Part shown: positions 32,316 through 39,828 of the stretch, piece by piece
How positions within the stretch are numbered: the first letter of the stretch is position 1
Layout: the number at the start of each line of letters is the position of its first letter
Assembly: GCF_004799345.1 (NCBI RefSeq)
Contig: NZ_SSMC01000003.1
Location: forward strand, 248,001-312,000
Direction: 5' to 3'
From: Robertkochia marina
Lineage (GTDB): Bacteria; Bacteroidota; Bacteroidia; Flavobacteriales; Flavobacteriaceae
DNA: 64,000 nucleotides
Position numbers and translations under genes: made by a program
Notes under the pieces: generated by a model
Database searches by the model: none
What the model was told of the DNA's origin: nothing
The model's input: the letters and a program-made list of their open reading frames with translations, nothing else

Positions 32316-33535
32316 ATCAGGTAGGCCTTTCTCATCTCTTTAAAGCGTTCCAGGTCATCCTTCCAGGTGGCACGAATCTCACTGGCGGTCATGCCTTTTT
32401 CGATCTGTTCACGAACCTTTTCGGTGCCTGCATGCAGGGTAAATGATCGGTCTTTGAAGAATTTTGTTTTATCGGCAGTGTTTTGATAAGCCTCGATGAT
32501 CCACTGAAGATCAACCTTCCCGGGGGCGGGTTCTGACGAAAGGTCTTTACCGTAACACAGAGCTCCGTTGTGTTTAGGGTCTTTAGCTCCAAAATTTGGC
32601 TGAGGTGTATAAGAGAATCCGAAGTGGTTCTGATCCAGAAACGGAGCGCCAAATCGCTGAAACTGGAATTCGGTGCCTCGTCCTGCATTGATATGGGTAC
32701 CTTCAAAAAGTCCCAGGCTGGGGTACAGGACTATCGATTGATCATTAGGCAGATTAGGAGAAGGACGAATAGGAAGTGAATAAGTCATTTCTCTTTGGTA
32801 ACCCTTCATTTGAACGATCTCTAATTCGCAGGTAAGATTATCAGAAAGCCATCCCTCACCGTTGATCATCTGAGCGTATTCGGCTATGGTCATCCCGTGA
32901 ACCAAAGGTATGGGGTGCATGCCCAGAAAACTTTGATGTTCTGACTCCAGCGTAGGGCCGTCTATATAAGAACCATTAGGGTTCGGCCTGTCGAGTACCA
33001 TAACCGGAATACCTTTTTCAGCACAGGCTTCCATCACGTAGTGCAGGGTGGATATATAGGTATAAAAACGCACCCCCACATCCTGAATATCGAATACCAC
33101 CAGGTCAAGCTCTTCCAGTTGGTCTGCAGAGGGTTTTTTGTTTTTGCCGTAAAGAGAGATCACAGATAGTCCGGTTTGTTTGTCAACACCGTCTTTTACG
33201 GTCTCTCCGGCGTCTGCCTGTCCGCGAAATCCATGCTCGGGTGCAAATACTTTTGAAATGCTGATGCCGTGATCAAGAAGGGTATCTACGAGGTGGGTAT
33301 AGGTTCCATTATCATTACCCAGAACAGAGGTTTGATTGGCTACTACCGCAATGGTTTTACCTTTAAGACGGGGCAAATAGGCCGCGAGATCCTGGGCGGC
33401 GGGCACAGGTGCTGATGCCTGAGGGATATTGAGCGCCATTTCTGCGGTTTGAGATTCTCCTTTAAAAAGGCTGCATGCCCCTAATGAAAAAAGAAATAAT
33501 AAAAATGTATTTTTGAGGCTTAATAAGCGGATCAT
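32306..33535 (-). CDS. DUF1343 lipoprotein, NamZ-like exo-beta-N-acetylmuramidase
   Basis: A 409-residue protein with a lipoprotein leader ending LGAC (Cys21). The DUF1343 features are GKTIAVVANQTSVLG, FAPEHGFRGQADAGE, YTYISTLHYVMEAC, VLDRPNPNGSYIDGP and SIVLYPSLGLFEGTHINAGRGTEFQFQ. Bacillus NamZ of this family removes terminal N-acetylmuramic acid from peptidoglycan fragments, so a periplasmic cell-wall recycling role is likely. The start codon lies 3 bp from the start of the divergent permease gene. The 3' end overlaps the desaturase gene tail to tail by 10 bp. Confidence 0.85.
   Translation of the reverse strand: MIRLLSLKNTFLLFLFSLGACSLFKGESQTAEMALNIPQASAPVPAAQDLAAYLPRLKGKTIAVVANQTSVLGNDNGTYTHLVDTLLDHGISISKVFAPEHGFRGQADAGETVKDGVDKQTGLSVISLYGKNKKPSADQLEELDLVVFDIQDVGVRFYTYISTLHYVMEACAEKGIPVMVLDRPNPNGSYIDGPTLESEHQSFLGMHPIPLVHGMTIAEYAQMINGEGWLSDNLTCELEIVQMKGYQREMTYSLPIRPSPNLPNDQSIVLYPSLGLFEGTHINAGRGTEFQFQRFGAPFLDQNHFGFSYTPQPNFGAKDPKHNGALCYGKDLSSEPAPGKVDLQWIIEAYQNTADKTKFFKDRSFTLHAGTEKVREQIEKGMTASEIRATWKDDLERFKEMRKAYLIYP
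33508..33515 (+). promoter_or_regulatory. -7 promoter box of the permease gene, inside the divergent NamZ-like gene
   Basis: TATTTTTG fits TAnnTTTG and lies 23 bp before the TTG start at 33539. It sits within the first codons of the divergent lipoprotein gene, as required by the 3-bp gap between the two genes. Confidence 0.4.
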
Positions 33536-33538
33536 AGT

Positions 33539-34774
33539 TTGAATTTAGAATATTTTATAGCCAAACGCCTGGTAAAGGGTAAGGAGCATAAAAGTAGCAT
33601 ATCGGCCCCAATTATAAAAATTGCCATAGCTGCTATTGCTATTGGCCTGGTCATGATGATGATCGCTGTGGCTACCGGCATCGGACTGCAGCGGAAGATC
33701 CGCGAAAAGGTCGCAGCCTTCAATGGGCATGTGCAGATCTTTAATTACGATAACAACCAGTCTGATGTTTCTGTAAACCCCGTGTCAACCAACCAGGAAT
33801 TCTATCCGGAGTTTAAAACCGTTGATGGCATTGCCCATGTGCAGGCAGTAGCCGCCAAAGGAGGTATCATTCGAACTGCTGAAACCTTTGAAGGGATCAT
33901 TGCTAAAGGCGTTGGAAACGATTACAATTGGCAGCCTTTTACCGATTACCTGGTAGAGGGGCGATTACCCGATTACAGCGGAAAAAGAAATGAAGAAGCC
34001 CTTATCTCTCGCTACCTGGCCAACCGCCTGAACTTTAAAGTTGGGGATGAATTCTGGGCTTATTTCCTGAAGGATAAAACCAGTGAAATTCCAAACCAGG
34101 TAAAATTCAAAGTGGTAGGTATTTATGATAGTGGGTTTATGGAATTCGACACCAACTATATGTTTGCCGATCTGCGTCATATTCAGCGTATGAACAAGTG
34201 GGAAGACGATCAGGTAGGTGGCTTTGAGGTGTTCCTGGAAGATTTTGATCAGCTGGAAGAAAAAGGACGGGAAATTTATGGCAGTACACTGTCTACCCTC
34301 GATTCTCAGACCATTGCTTCTAAGTATTACGCCATTTTTGAATGGCTTTCCTTATTCGACTTCAATATTGCCATCATTATTGGTATCATGATCATCGTAG
34401 GGGGTATTAATATGATCACCGCTCTTTTAGTACTTATACTTGAACGCACTCCCATGATCGGAATACTCAAGGCCCAGGGCTGCTCAAACTGGAGTATCCG
34501 GAAGATCTTTTTGTATAACGCGGCCTACCTTATCGGGGTGGGGCTTTTCTGGGGTAATACAATAGGCCTCGGAATTTTACTGGCCCAAAAATACCTGGGA
34601 ATCATTCCACTTGATCCTGAAACCTATTATGTATCAACAGCCCCTGTTTATTTGAATATTTGGCACATACTTACCCTGAATGCAGGTACTTTGCTCCTGT
34701 GTTTATTGATGTTGTTAATTCCTTCCTATATCATCACCAGGATATCTCCTGCGCGTTCGATCCGTTTTGAGTAG
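33539..34774 (+). CDS. ABC transporter permease of the LolC/LolE-FtsX type, TTG start
   Basis: A 411-residue inner-membrane protein with one N-terminal helix (about 22-45), a large periplasmic domain, and three C-terminal helices (about 278-300, 326-350 and 375-395). The start MNLEYFIAKRLV is the usual one for this family in Bacteroidota, but the codon is TTG (33539-33541); no ATG is available in frame upstream. LILERTPMIGILKAQGCSNWSIRKIFLYNA is the coupling-helix region. Members extract lipoproteins or act with an ATPase partner; no ATPase gene is adjacent. Confidence 0.87.
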   Translation: MNLEYFIAKRLVKGKEHKSSISAPIIKIAIAAIAIGLVMMMIAVATGIGLQRKIREKVAAFNGHVQIFNYDNNQSDVSVNPVSTNQEFYPEFKTVDGIAHVQAVAAKGGIIRTAETFEGIIAKGVGNDYNWQPFTDYLVEGRLPDYSGKRNEEALISRYLANRLNFKVGDEFWAYFLKDKTSEIPNQVKFKVVGIYDSGFMEFDTNYMFADLRHIQRMNKWEDDQVGGFEVFLEDFDQLEEKGREIYGSTLSTLDSQTIASKYYAIFEWLSLFDFNIAIIIGIMIIVGGINMITALLVLILERTPMIGILKAQGCSNWSIRKIFLYNAAYLIGVGLFWGNTIGLGILLAQKYLGIIPLDPETYYVSTAPVYLNIWHILTLNAGTLLLCLLMLLIPSYIITRISPARSIRFE

Positions 34775-34833
34775 GTTCTTTTGGGTTGTGTAAGCCTGCT
34801 TAAATACCTAACTTAGACACAAAGAATGCCCTT

Positions 34834-36189
34834 ATGAATTACGCTGAAAACATTTTGCAAACCATTGGGAATACGCCCCTGGTGAAGCTTAATACCATAA
34901 CCCGCGATATTGATGCGCTGGTGCTTGCCAAGGTAGAAACCTTTAATCCGGGAAATTCTGTAAAAGACCGGATGGCAGTTAAGATGGTGGAAGATGCAGA
35001 GGCCGATGGCCGGCTTAAACCGGGAGGTACCATTATAGAAGGTACCAGTGGAAATACCGGTATGGGGTTGGCATTGGCAGCCATTGTGAAGGGTTATAAA
35101 TTGATCTGTGTGATCAGCGACAAGCAGTCTCAGGAAAAGATCGATATTCTGAGGGCAGTAGGAGCAGAGGTGGTGGTATGTCCGACCAATGTTGAGCCTG
35201 ATGATCCCCGTTCTTATTATTCAGTATCTAAACGTTTGTCTACAGAGATCCCCAATTCATGGTATGTGAACCAATACGATAATTTATCGAATACCCTGGC
35301 ACATTATGAGCAGACCGGACCCGAGATCTGGGAGCAGACCGAAGGCAAGGTAGATCATTTTGTGGTGGGCGTCGGTACCGGTGGTACCATTTCAGGGGTG
35401 GGTAAATTTCTGAAAGAAAAGAACCCGAATGTAAAAATATGGGGTATTGATACCTACGGATCAGTTTTTAAAAAATATCACGAAACCGGCGAATTTGATG
35501 AAAATGAGATCTATCCTTATATAACAGAAGGTATAGGGGAGGACATACTTCCTGAAAATGTTGATTTTAAGATCATTGACGGATTTACCAAGGTAACCGA
35601 TAAAGACGCGGCCATATACACCCGTAAACTTGCCCGGGAAGAAGGGGTGTTTTGCGGAAATTCTGCCGGGGCTGCTGTGAAGGGGCTCCTGCAGTTAAAA
35701 GAACATTTTAAGCCGGGAGAGGTGGTTGTGGTCCTGTTTCATGATTCCGGCACACGTTATGTCGGGAAGATGTTTAACGATGACTGGATGCGCGACAGGG
35801 GATTCCTCGAACAGGATATCAAAACGGCGAGCGACCTGGTTGCCCATGCAGAGAAGGACCTTATTACGGTGCGTACCGAAGAACTGGTGGCCCATGCCAT
35901 TGAACGTATGAAGCAATATGATATCTCACAGCTTCCCGTTGTAGATACCGAGGGCTTTGCGGGATCGCTGGATGAGTCAACCCTTTTCAAGGCCTACATA
36001 GATAATAAAGACCTGGCGCATCTTGCAGTCAGAGAGATCATGCAGTCTCCTTTTCCTATAGTTAAAAAAGGGACCTCTCTTGATGAGGTGTCTCGAATGA
36101 TCAACCGGGAAAATAAGGCAGTTTTAGTTGACCTGGAAGACGGCTCCTATAGGATCATCACCAAGCATGATATTATAAGTGCGATTTAA
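34834..36189 (+). CDS. cbs: Cystathionine beta-synthase / cysteine synthase-type PLP enzyme with CBS domains
   Basis: A 451-residue fold-type II PLP enzyme. NPGNSVKDRMAVKMV holds the PLP lysine, EGTSGNTGMGLA the phosphate-side loop, and VGVGTGGTISGVGKFLK the glycine-rich PLP-phosphate loop. After residue about 330, a pair of CBS domains (DLITVRTEELVAHAIERMKQ and VREIMQSPFPIVKKGTSLDEV) forms a regulatory module. This matches cystathionine beta-synthase; O-acetylserine sulfhydrylase activity is the alternative because the catalytic domains are very similar. No haem-binding N-terminal segment is present, as usual in bacteria. Monocistronic. Confidence 0.9.
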   Translation: MNYAENILQTIGNTPLVKLNTITRDIDALVLAKVETFNPGNSVKDRMAVKMVEDAEADGRLKPGGTIIEGTSGNTGMGLALAAIVKGYKLICVISDKQSQEKIDILRAVGAEVVVCPTNVEPDDPRSYYSVSKRLSTEIPNSWYVNQYDNLSNTLAHYEQTGPEIWEQTEGKVDHFVVGVGTGGTISGVGKFLKEKNPNVKIWGIDTYGSVFKKYHETGEFDENEIYPYITEGIGEDILPENVDFKIIDGFTKVTDKDAAIYTRKLAREEGVFCGNSAGAAVKGLLQLKEHFKPGEVVVVLFHDSGTRYVGKMFNDDWMRDRGFLEQDIKTASDLVAHAEKDLITVRTEELVAHAIERMKQYDISQLPVVDTEGFAGSLDESTLFKAYIDNKDLAHLAVREIMQSPFPIVKKGTSLDEVSRMINRENKAVLVDLEDGSYRIITKHDIISAI

Positions 36190-36319
36190 AAAGTTTATAT
36201 TTTCAGTTTAAAATTCCCATATTCCATAATTTGCAATTGGCTGACAGGCTTTTTCTTTATTTGGAGATTGTCACAGCCCGTTTCAGGTTTATCGCTGTGG
36301 GATTTTATACTTGACTGTT
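36190..36319. other. Start of a gene-poor island
   Basis: AT-rich spacer downstream of cbs. No gene and no clear terminator hairpin. It leads into the inverted-repeat-bounded block. Confidence 0.5.
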
Positions 36320-36446
36320 CATGAATGATTAGCCCTTACTTTTTTGCATTGCCCAACCCCGCAGGGCTCACGGACACCTCTAAAACAATAAATAGAGGGT
36401 GAGTAAAAAAGTAACATTGTAATAAAATTAGAATAATAGATAGAAA

Positions 36447-36510
36447 GCCCATGCGCCGGCTGGCTCTATCGCTAAAAAGGTCTGCAAGACCTTTTTTTTA
36501 CGCGCAGTCC
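36447..36510 (-). repeat. Family-1 variable-hairpin repeat, copy C
   Basis: Minus strand: gcgcgtaaaaa, stem AAAGGTCT with loop TGC and AGACCTTT, then ttagcgatagagccagccggcgc. It adjoins the left inverted end of the palindromic block. Confidence 0.65.
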
Positions 36511-36710
36511 TACCTAAGCCAGCTGAACCTGCCTACCGCAGGCAGGCGCACCACGCCTTCAGCGTAGCTCAGACAGCACCTGGCTTTTAACATCAACTTC
36601 ATCAAGCGGATCCTGGCCTGCCAGAACCTGAGGACGGCTTTTAAATTCTTAGAAAGAATATAACTCAGTTAATCCAATTTGAGATGCTGGTTTGGAGAGA
36701 GCGAATATTT

Positions 36711-36770
36711 GCAGCAGGACCGAACGGTTATGCAAGGTTAAAAGCCTTGCATAGTGAGCGGCCAGATGGT
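36711..36770 (+). repeat. Family-1 variable-hairpin repeat, copy E
   Basis: gcagcaggaccgaacggtt, then stem ATGCAAGG with loop TTAAAAG and CCTTGCAT, then agtgagcggccag. The loop is 7 nt, larger than the 3-4 nt of the other copies. Confidence 0.6.
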
Positions 36771-36810
36771 GGGTTGGATGTAAACCAAGCGGAAGTGCGG
36801 AGCATGCAGC

Positions 36811-36895
36811 AGGGCCGAGCGTTAAGAAAACAGCCTGTGGCTGTTTTTAGCGAACCTGCCTGACGGCAGCCAGGGGAGCCAGAAGGCGCGCCGGG
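36811..36895 (+). repeat. Family-1 variable-hairpin repeat, copy D
   Basis: agggccgagcgttaag, stem AAAACAGCC with loop TGT and GGCTGTTTT, then tagcgaa. A second small palindrome (cctgcctgacggcagccagg) is inserted before ggagccagaaggcgcgccgg. It adjoins the right inverted end of the block. Confidence 0.65.
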
Positions 36896-36984
36896 AAATA
36901 AAGTTAAGTATTACGGTTCGTTTTATTCGCCTATTTATTGTTTTAGAGGTGCTCATGAGGGCTTCGCCGTTGCATCAAGGCAAA

Positions 36985-37032
36985 ATGAACAATAGTTCAT
37001 TCATGAAAAGCTTTTTCATTGAAATTGTTCAT
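36985..37032. repeat. Nested hairpin at the right edge of the palindromic block
   Basis: ATGAACAAT (36985-36993) pairs perfectly with ATTGTTCAT (37024-37032). Inside, ATGAAAAGCTTTTTCAT (37003-37019) is a second near-perfect palindrome. The structure straddles the end of the inverted repeat at 37005. Confidence 0.5.
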
Positions 37033-37094
37033 CGACATCCCTCTACATAAGGAATTTAATTTCAGAAATCTCGTAAAGGGGGGGGTAATGCACA

Positions 37095-37355
37095 TTGCTC
37101 AAGGATTGCAAGAACGATTATTACTTCTTACAACCCATACAAACTTATTCGGGAGTGGGAGGAAAAACCAGCGACGGAAAAATATTACATCCTATAAATA
37201 AGAAACAGCAGGTGCTGCAGATGCAAGATGATACAAAAGCAATTCTTCAAAATTTACCCGAAATGGTACCCGGAGAAGAAGGATTAAAAGATATTGTTAT
37301 CGTTGAAGCCATAAAAAAATCTGTTCAAAATGACAGTAAATACGTGCATTTATAG
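37095..37355 (+). pseudogene. C-terminal fragment of a Gfo/Idh/MocA family oxidoreductase gene
   Basis: The frame encodes IQTYSGVGGKTSDGK, then INKKQQVLQMQDDTKAILQN, then MVPGEEGLKDIVIVEAI and a stop. Q-x-x-x-Q-MDD-like, the L/M-VPGEEGL-D-IVEAI block and the ending are typical of the last 70-80 residues of secreted Gfo/Idh/MocA proteins. The Rossmann domain and substrate domain are missing; upstream the sequence becomes repeat DNA. It is therefore a truncated relic. It is not a piece of the intact paralogues at 18107 or 53496, whose C-termini differ. Confidence 0.6.
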
Positions 37356-37433
37356 GTAAATGGTCATTCATCTTGTAATTTTTTCCTGTTATCGAATTTG
37401 GATAATTCGTCATTTTGCCTTATATTAACAACG

Positions 37434-37441
37434 TATTTTTG
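37434..37441 (+). promoter_or_regulatory. Promoter of the 43-residue membrane peptide gene
   Basis: TATTTTTG (-7 box, TAnnTTTG) with a TTG 16 bp upstream (37415-37417). A transcript from here would run through a 9-codon frame (ATG 37472, stop 37499-37501), the 43-codon gene and the terminator at 37666-37692, about 245 nt in all. Confidence 0.5.
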
Positions 37442-37512
37442 TAAGGCCCCAAATCAATATCAAGAATACACATGGAAAAATTGTATCAACTCTTTTCTTA
37501 AATATCAACATT

Positions 37513-37644
37513 ATGGGGCAATCTTTACGTAAACAACAATCGACTTTACTAATCTACGCGTTGAAGTTTATCATCTTCGTTTTGATTTCAATGTTATCCT
37601 GGACGTTCATTTCGACCGTTTTCAATATCGTTGGAATCATCTAG
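37513..37644 (+). CDS. 43-residue membrane peptide, unknown
   Basis: Starts MGQSLRKQQSTLLIYALKFI and ends FNIVGII. The basic N-terminus (R, K) is followed by one long membrane helix (about residues 12-36) containing SMLSW. A good promoter (37434-37441) lies upstream and a strong UUCG-loop terminator (37666-37692) downstream, so the unit looks like a genuine short transcript. A 9-codon frame (MEKLYQLFS) just upstream could be a leader peptide. No family recognised; a toxin-like peptide or a small membrane regulator are possibilities. Confidence 0.55.
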   Translation: MGQSLRKQQSTLLIYALKFIIFVLISMLSWTFISTVFNIVGII

Positions 37645-37665
37645 AGTTAGTAGTATTGAACGATC

Positions 37666-37692
37666 AAAAAGCTTCCTTCGGGAAGCTTTTTT
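37666..37692 (+). terminator. Intrinsic terminator with UUCG loop
   Basis: AAAAAGCTTCC, loop TTCG, GGAAGCTTTTTT: an 11-bp perfect stem with a T run, directly after the 43-residue peptide gene. Confidence 0.85.
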
Positions 37693-37791
37693 ATTTTCAG
37701 GCCTGTTTTTCTTCGAATTTCTTTCAGTGAATTGGTCTGATTGTTAAAAAAATCTTAACTTCTCACCGCTAAATCAAGCCTTTACTATTTA

Positions 37792-37974
37792 ATGATCAAA
37801 GATTTTATTAAGCGTATCGGACCCTGGAATGTTATCATGATACTGGTTGTTTTGATAACCATTGTGATCTCCGAGACCGTATTTTTAATGGGGCATAAGC
37901 TTTCCGGGATTTTTATCGGCTTATGGGCACCTACCATACTCGGATTTATGAATTACTTTAAAAGCAAAGACTGA
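37792..37974 (+). CDS. 60-residue membrane protein, unknown, first of a coupled pair
   Basis: MIKDFIKRIGPWNVIMILVV opens the protein. Two hydrophobic helices follow (about 13-33 and 38-54), with LMGHKLSG between, and the tail is YFKSKD. Not a family I recognise. The stop codon overlaps the ATG of the next gene (ctgATG), so the two are translationally coupled. The arrangement of two tiny membrane proteins plus terminator suggests a two-subunit complex, such as an accessory factor of a membrane enzyme, but this is inference. Confidence 0.65.
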   Translation: MIKDFIKRIGPWNVIMILVVLITIVISETVFLMGHKLSGIFIGLWAPTILGFMNYFKSKD

Positions 37975-38078
37975 TGTCAGATCTGATCTTAATCTATTCA
38001 CTTATCGTAGGAGGTATTTTTCTCCTTTGGCTCATCTTTGTGATCCGGCTTTATCATAAGCTGGGAAAGAACAAATAA
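37974..38078 (+). CDS. 34-residue membrane peptide, coupled to the preceding gene
   Basis: Starts MSDLILIYSLIVGGIFLLWL, a single helix from residue about 4 to 26, and ends HKLGKNK. The ATG shares its A with the TGA stop of the 60-residue gene. In size and topology it resembles accessory peptides of respiratory oxidases (CcoS/CydX class), but no sequence motif supports that link. It is followed at once by a terminator. Confidence 0.6.
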   Translation: MSDLILIYSLIVGGIFLLWLIFVIRLYHKLGKNK

Positions 38079-38079
38079 A

Positions 38080-38107
38080 AAAAGATGAGCATGAAGCCCA
38101 TCTTTTT
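38080..38107. terminator. Bidirectional terminator between convergent units
   Basis: AAAAGATGAGC, loop atgaa, GCCCATCTTTTT: a stem with one mismatch, with A and T runs on the two sides. It can end the tiny membrane-protein operon (plus) and the metal-efflux operon (minus). Confidence 0.7.
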
Positions 38108-38133
38108 CTGATTTATCCTTTTTCAATATTTCC

Positions 38134-39828
38134 TTACCTAAGTGTATCAAGGGTGCTACCGCAACTAAGCATGGCATCACCGTAATACGGATTGAGAATT
38201 TTCTCGTTGGTACTCAACCAGTCGGCTCCTTTGTTTTGATTGGCCATTGGGCAGTTCTGTACATACAGGGTTTCGGGAAGTTCCTCCATGTTTTTTGCCA
38301 AAACTACAAGCGCATCTGATAGTATTACCAGGTGCGATCTTTGGGCTTCGATCTCTTCATTATTAGCAATGGCCGTGATCATTTGTCCGGCCTTCTCGAA
38401 TAAATCCTTTTCTGAAGCACCCAGGGAAGAAACGTCCATAGTTTCATATATATCAAGCATTTTCCGGGCTTGTTGTTTAGCTCCCGAAGGATCAGTTTTT
38501 ACGAAAGATTCATTCATAGTCATATAAGCCGAAAGCAGAGGCCAAAGACTCTTCTGAAAGCTTTTAGGAAGAGAAAGTTCTTCATTCGAGTTGTCTTCCT
38601 CTTTTTCTTCCCTGTTCATCATAGAGGGTTTTCCCTGTAATTGAGCGGCTGCATCGATGGTAAAGGTGCCCTGAGTAACAATACGCTCTCCATTCTGCAG
38701 GCCGGCCAATACTTCGTATTGATCGTTCATCTCTCCGCCTAGTTCTACCTCTCTCAACTCAAAAACGGCCTCCTGGGTATCAGGCTGAACATACACCACT
38801 GAACGGGTTCCTGTCCACATCACGGCTGATTGGGGGATCAAGAGCCGATTGGTCTCCTCTTGTTGTTCAATTTGTGCATCCGCCTTGATGAACATGCCTG
38901 GCTTTAACAGACCTTCGTTGTTCTTTAGCTCGGCCCGTACCCTGGTAGTTCTGTTAGCATTGTTTAGGGTTGGATCAATAAATTCGATAGTGCTCTCAAA
39001 GGTACGCCCGGGATAGGCGTTAGCTTTGATGGTAAGGGCTTGCCCTTCATCCAGCATGGAAAGCTGATTTTCGTAGGCATCCAGGACCGCCCAGACACTG
39101 TTGAGATTGGCAATACGGTAAAGGGCCTGGCCTTGCTTTACATAATCACCTTCATTGATCAGTTTTTCTGTAACCGTACCCGATATAGTAGCATAGACCG
39201 GAAAGAATTCCTGAACTTCTCCACGGGTTTCGATCTCAGAGATCTGCTTCTCTGAGAGTTTCCAAAGTTTGAGTTTGTTTCTGACAGCTTTGTACAAACC
39301 GGGTTGTTTTTCCTTGAGGTTTGATGCAGTCAAAAGCTCTTGTTGTGCGGCTACCAATTCAGGAGAATACATAGTTGCCAGAAGCTGTCCCTTACGAACC
39401 TGTTCACCTGTCGTATTAATATTCAGGCTTTCAATACGGCCTCCAAAATACGCGGCCTGAACCAGGGTGTTTTTTTCGTTCGCTTCAATTTTTCCTGAAA
39501 GCCTCAGACTTGCAGTGCTACCGGAATTATTGCCAACTACTGTCGTGTTGATGTTGGCAAGGGCAACGGCCTGTTCGCTCATTCGAAACTGGTTTACTGC
39601 CAGACCATCGGCTCCGGCGTCGGCCGGGATCAGATCCATTCCGCAAATCGGGCAATCGCCAGGTTCGGGTTGCATGATCTGTGGATGCATGGAGCAGGTG
39701 TACATCTGTGCAGCTGTCTCAGTGGTGTGATCGTGTTCAGGATCAGCCGTACTGTTACCGCCAAAGATCAACCAGCCAAGGAAGAGTCCGATGGCCAGTG
39801 TACCGATATAGATCGCTGTTTTTTTCAT
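38134..39828 (-). CDS. cusB: CusB-type RND adaptor with heavy-metal-binding and DUF3347 domains
   Basis: A 564-residue periplasmic adaptor of a CusCBA-like metal efflux pump. After an N-terminal anchor (about 5-22) comes the metal-binding module YTCSMHPQIMQPEPGDCPIC-GMDL. The adaptor core (barrel-sandwich and beta-barrel parts, with GQLLATMYSPELVAAQQEL and LNINTTGEQVRKGQ) follows. The last 170 residues are a DUF3347 domain ending with the conserved NCPMANQNKGADWLS and NPYYGDAMLSCGS. The same C-terminal domain occurs alone in the lipoprotein gene at 44254-44859. Last gene of the operon; overlaps the PepSY gene by 4 bases. Confidence 0.9.
   Translation of the reverse strand: MKKTAIYIGTLAIGLFLGWLIFGGNSTADPEHDHTTETAAQMYTCSMHPQIMQPEPGDCPICGMDLIPADAGADGLAVNQFRMSEQAVALANINTTVVGNNSGSTASLRLSGKIEANEKNTLVQAAYFGGRIESLNINTTGEQVRKGQLLATMYSPELVAAQQELLTASNLKEKQPGLYKAVRNKLKLWKLSEKQISEIETRGEVQEFFPVYATISGTVTEKLINEGDYVKQGQALYRIANLNSVWAVLDAYENQLSMLDEGQALTIKANAYPGRTFESTIEFIDPTLNNANRTTRVRAELKNNEGLLKPGMFIKADAQIEQQEETNRLLIPQSAVMWTGTRSVVYVQPDTQEAVFELREVELGGEMNDQYEVLAGLQNGERIVTQGTFTIDAAAQLQGKPSMMNREEKEEDNSNEELSLPKSFQKSLWPLLSAYMTMNESFVKTDPSGAKQQARKMLDIYETMDVSSLGASEKDLFEKAGQMITAIANNEEIEAQRSHLVILSDALVVLAKNMEELPETLYVQNCPMANQNKGADWLSTNEKILNPYYGDAMLSCGSTLDTLR

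Larger units (their letters stand above)
36320..37005. repeat. Inverted-repeat-bounded palindromic block containing hairpin repeats
   Basis: The ends are imperfect inverted repeats of about 75 bp: 36320-36395 against 36931-37005. The innermost 21 bp (36375-36395 and 36931-36951) are perfectly complementary, and the outermost CATGAATGA is also shared. Looser similarity extends about 30 bp further inward. Just inside each end lies a family-1 hairpin repeat, minus strand on the left (36447-36510) and plus strand on the right (36811-36895), so the whole block is roughly symmetrical. A third copy lies at 36711-36770. There is no transposase frame and no obvious target duplication. It looks like a MITE-like or REP-type remnant. 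Confidence 0.6.

Noticed and set aside
37019-37201. 60-codon plus-strand frame
   Set aside because: Out of frame with the Gfo/Idh/MocA fragment and lies in repeat-derived DNA.
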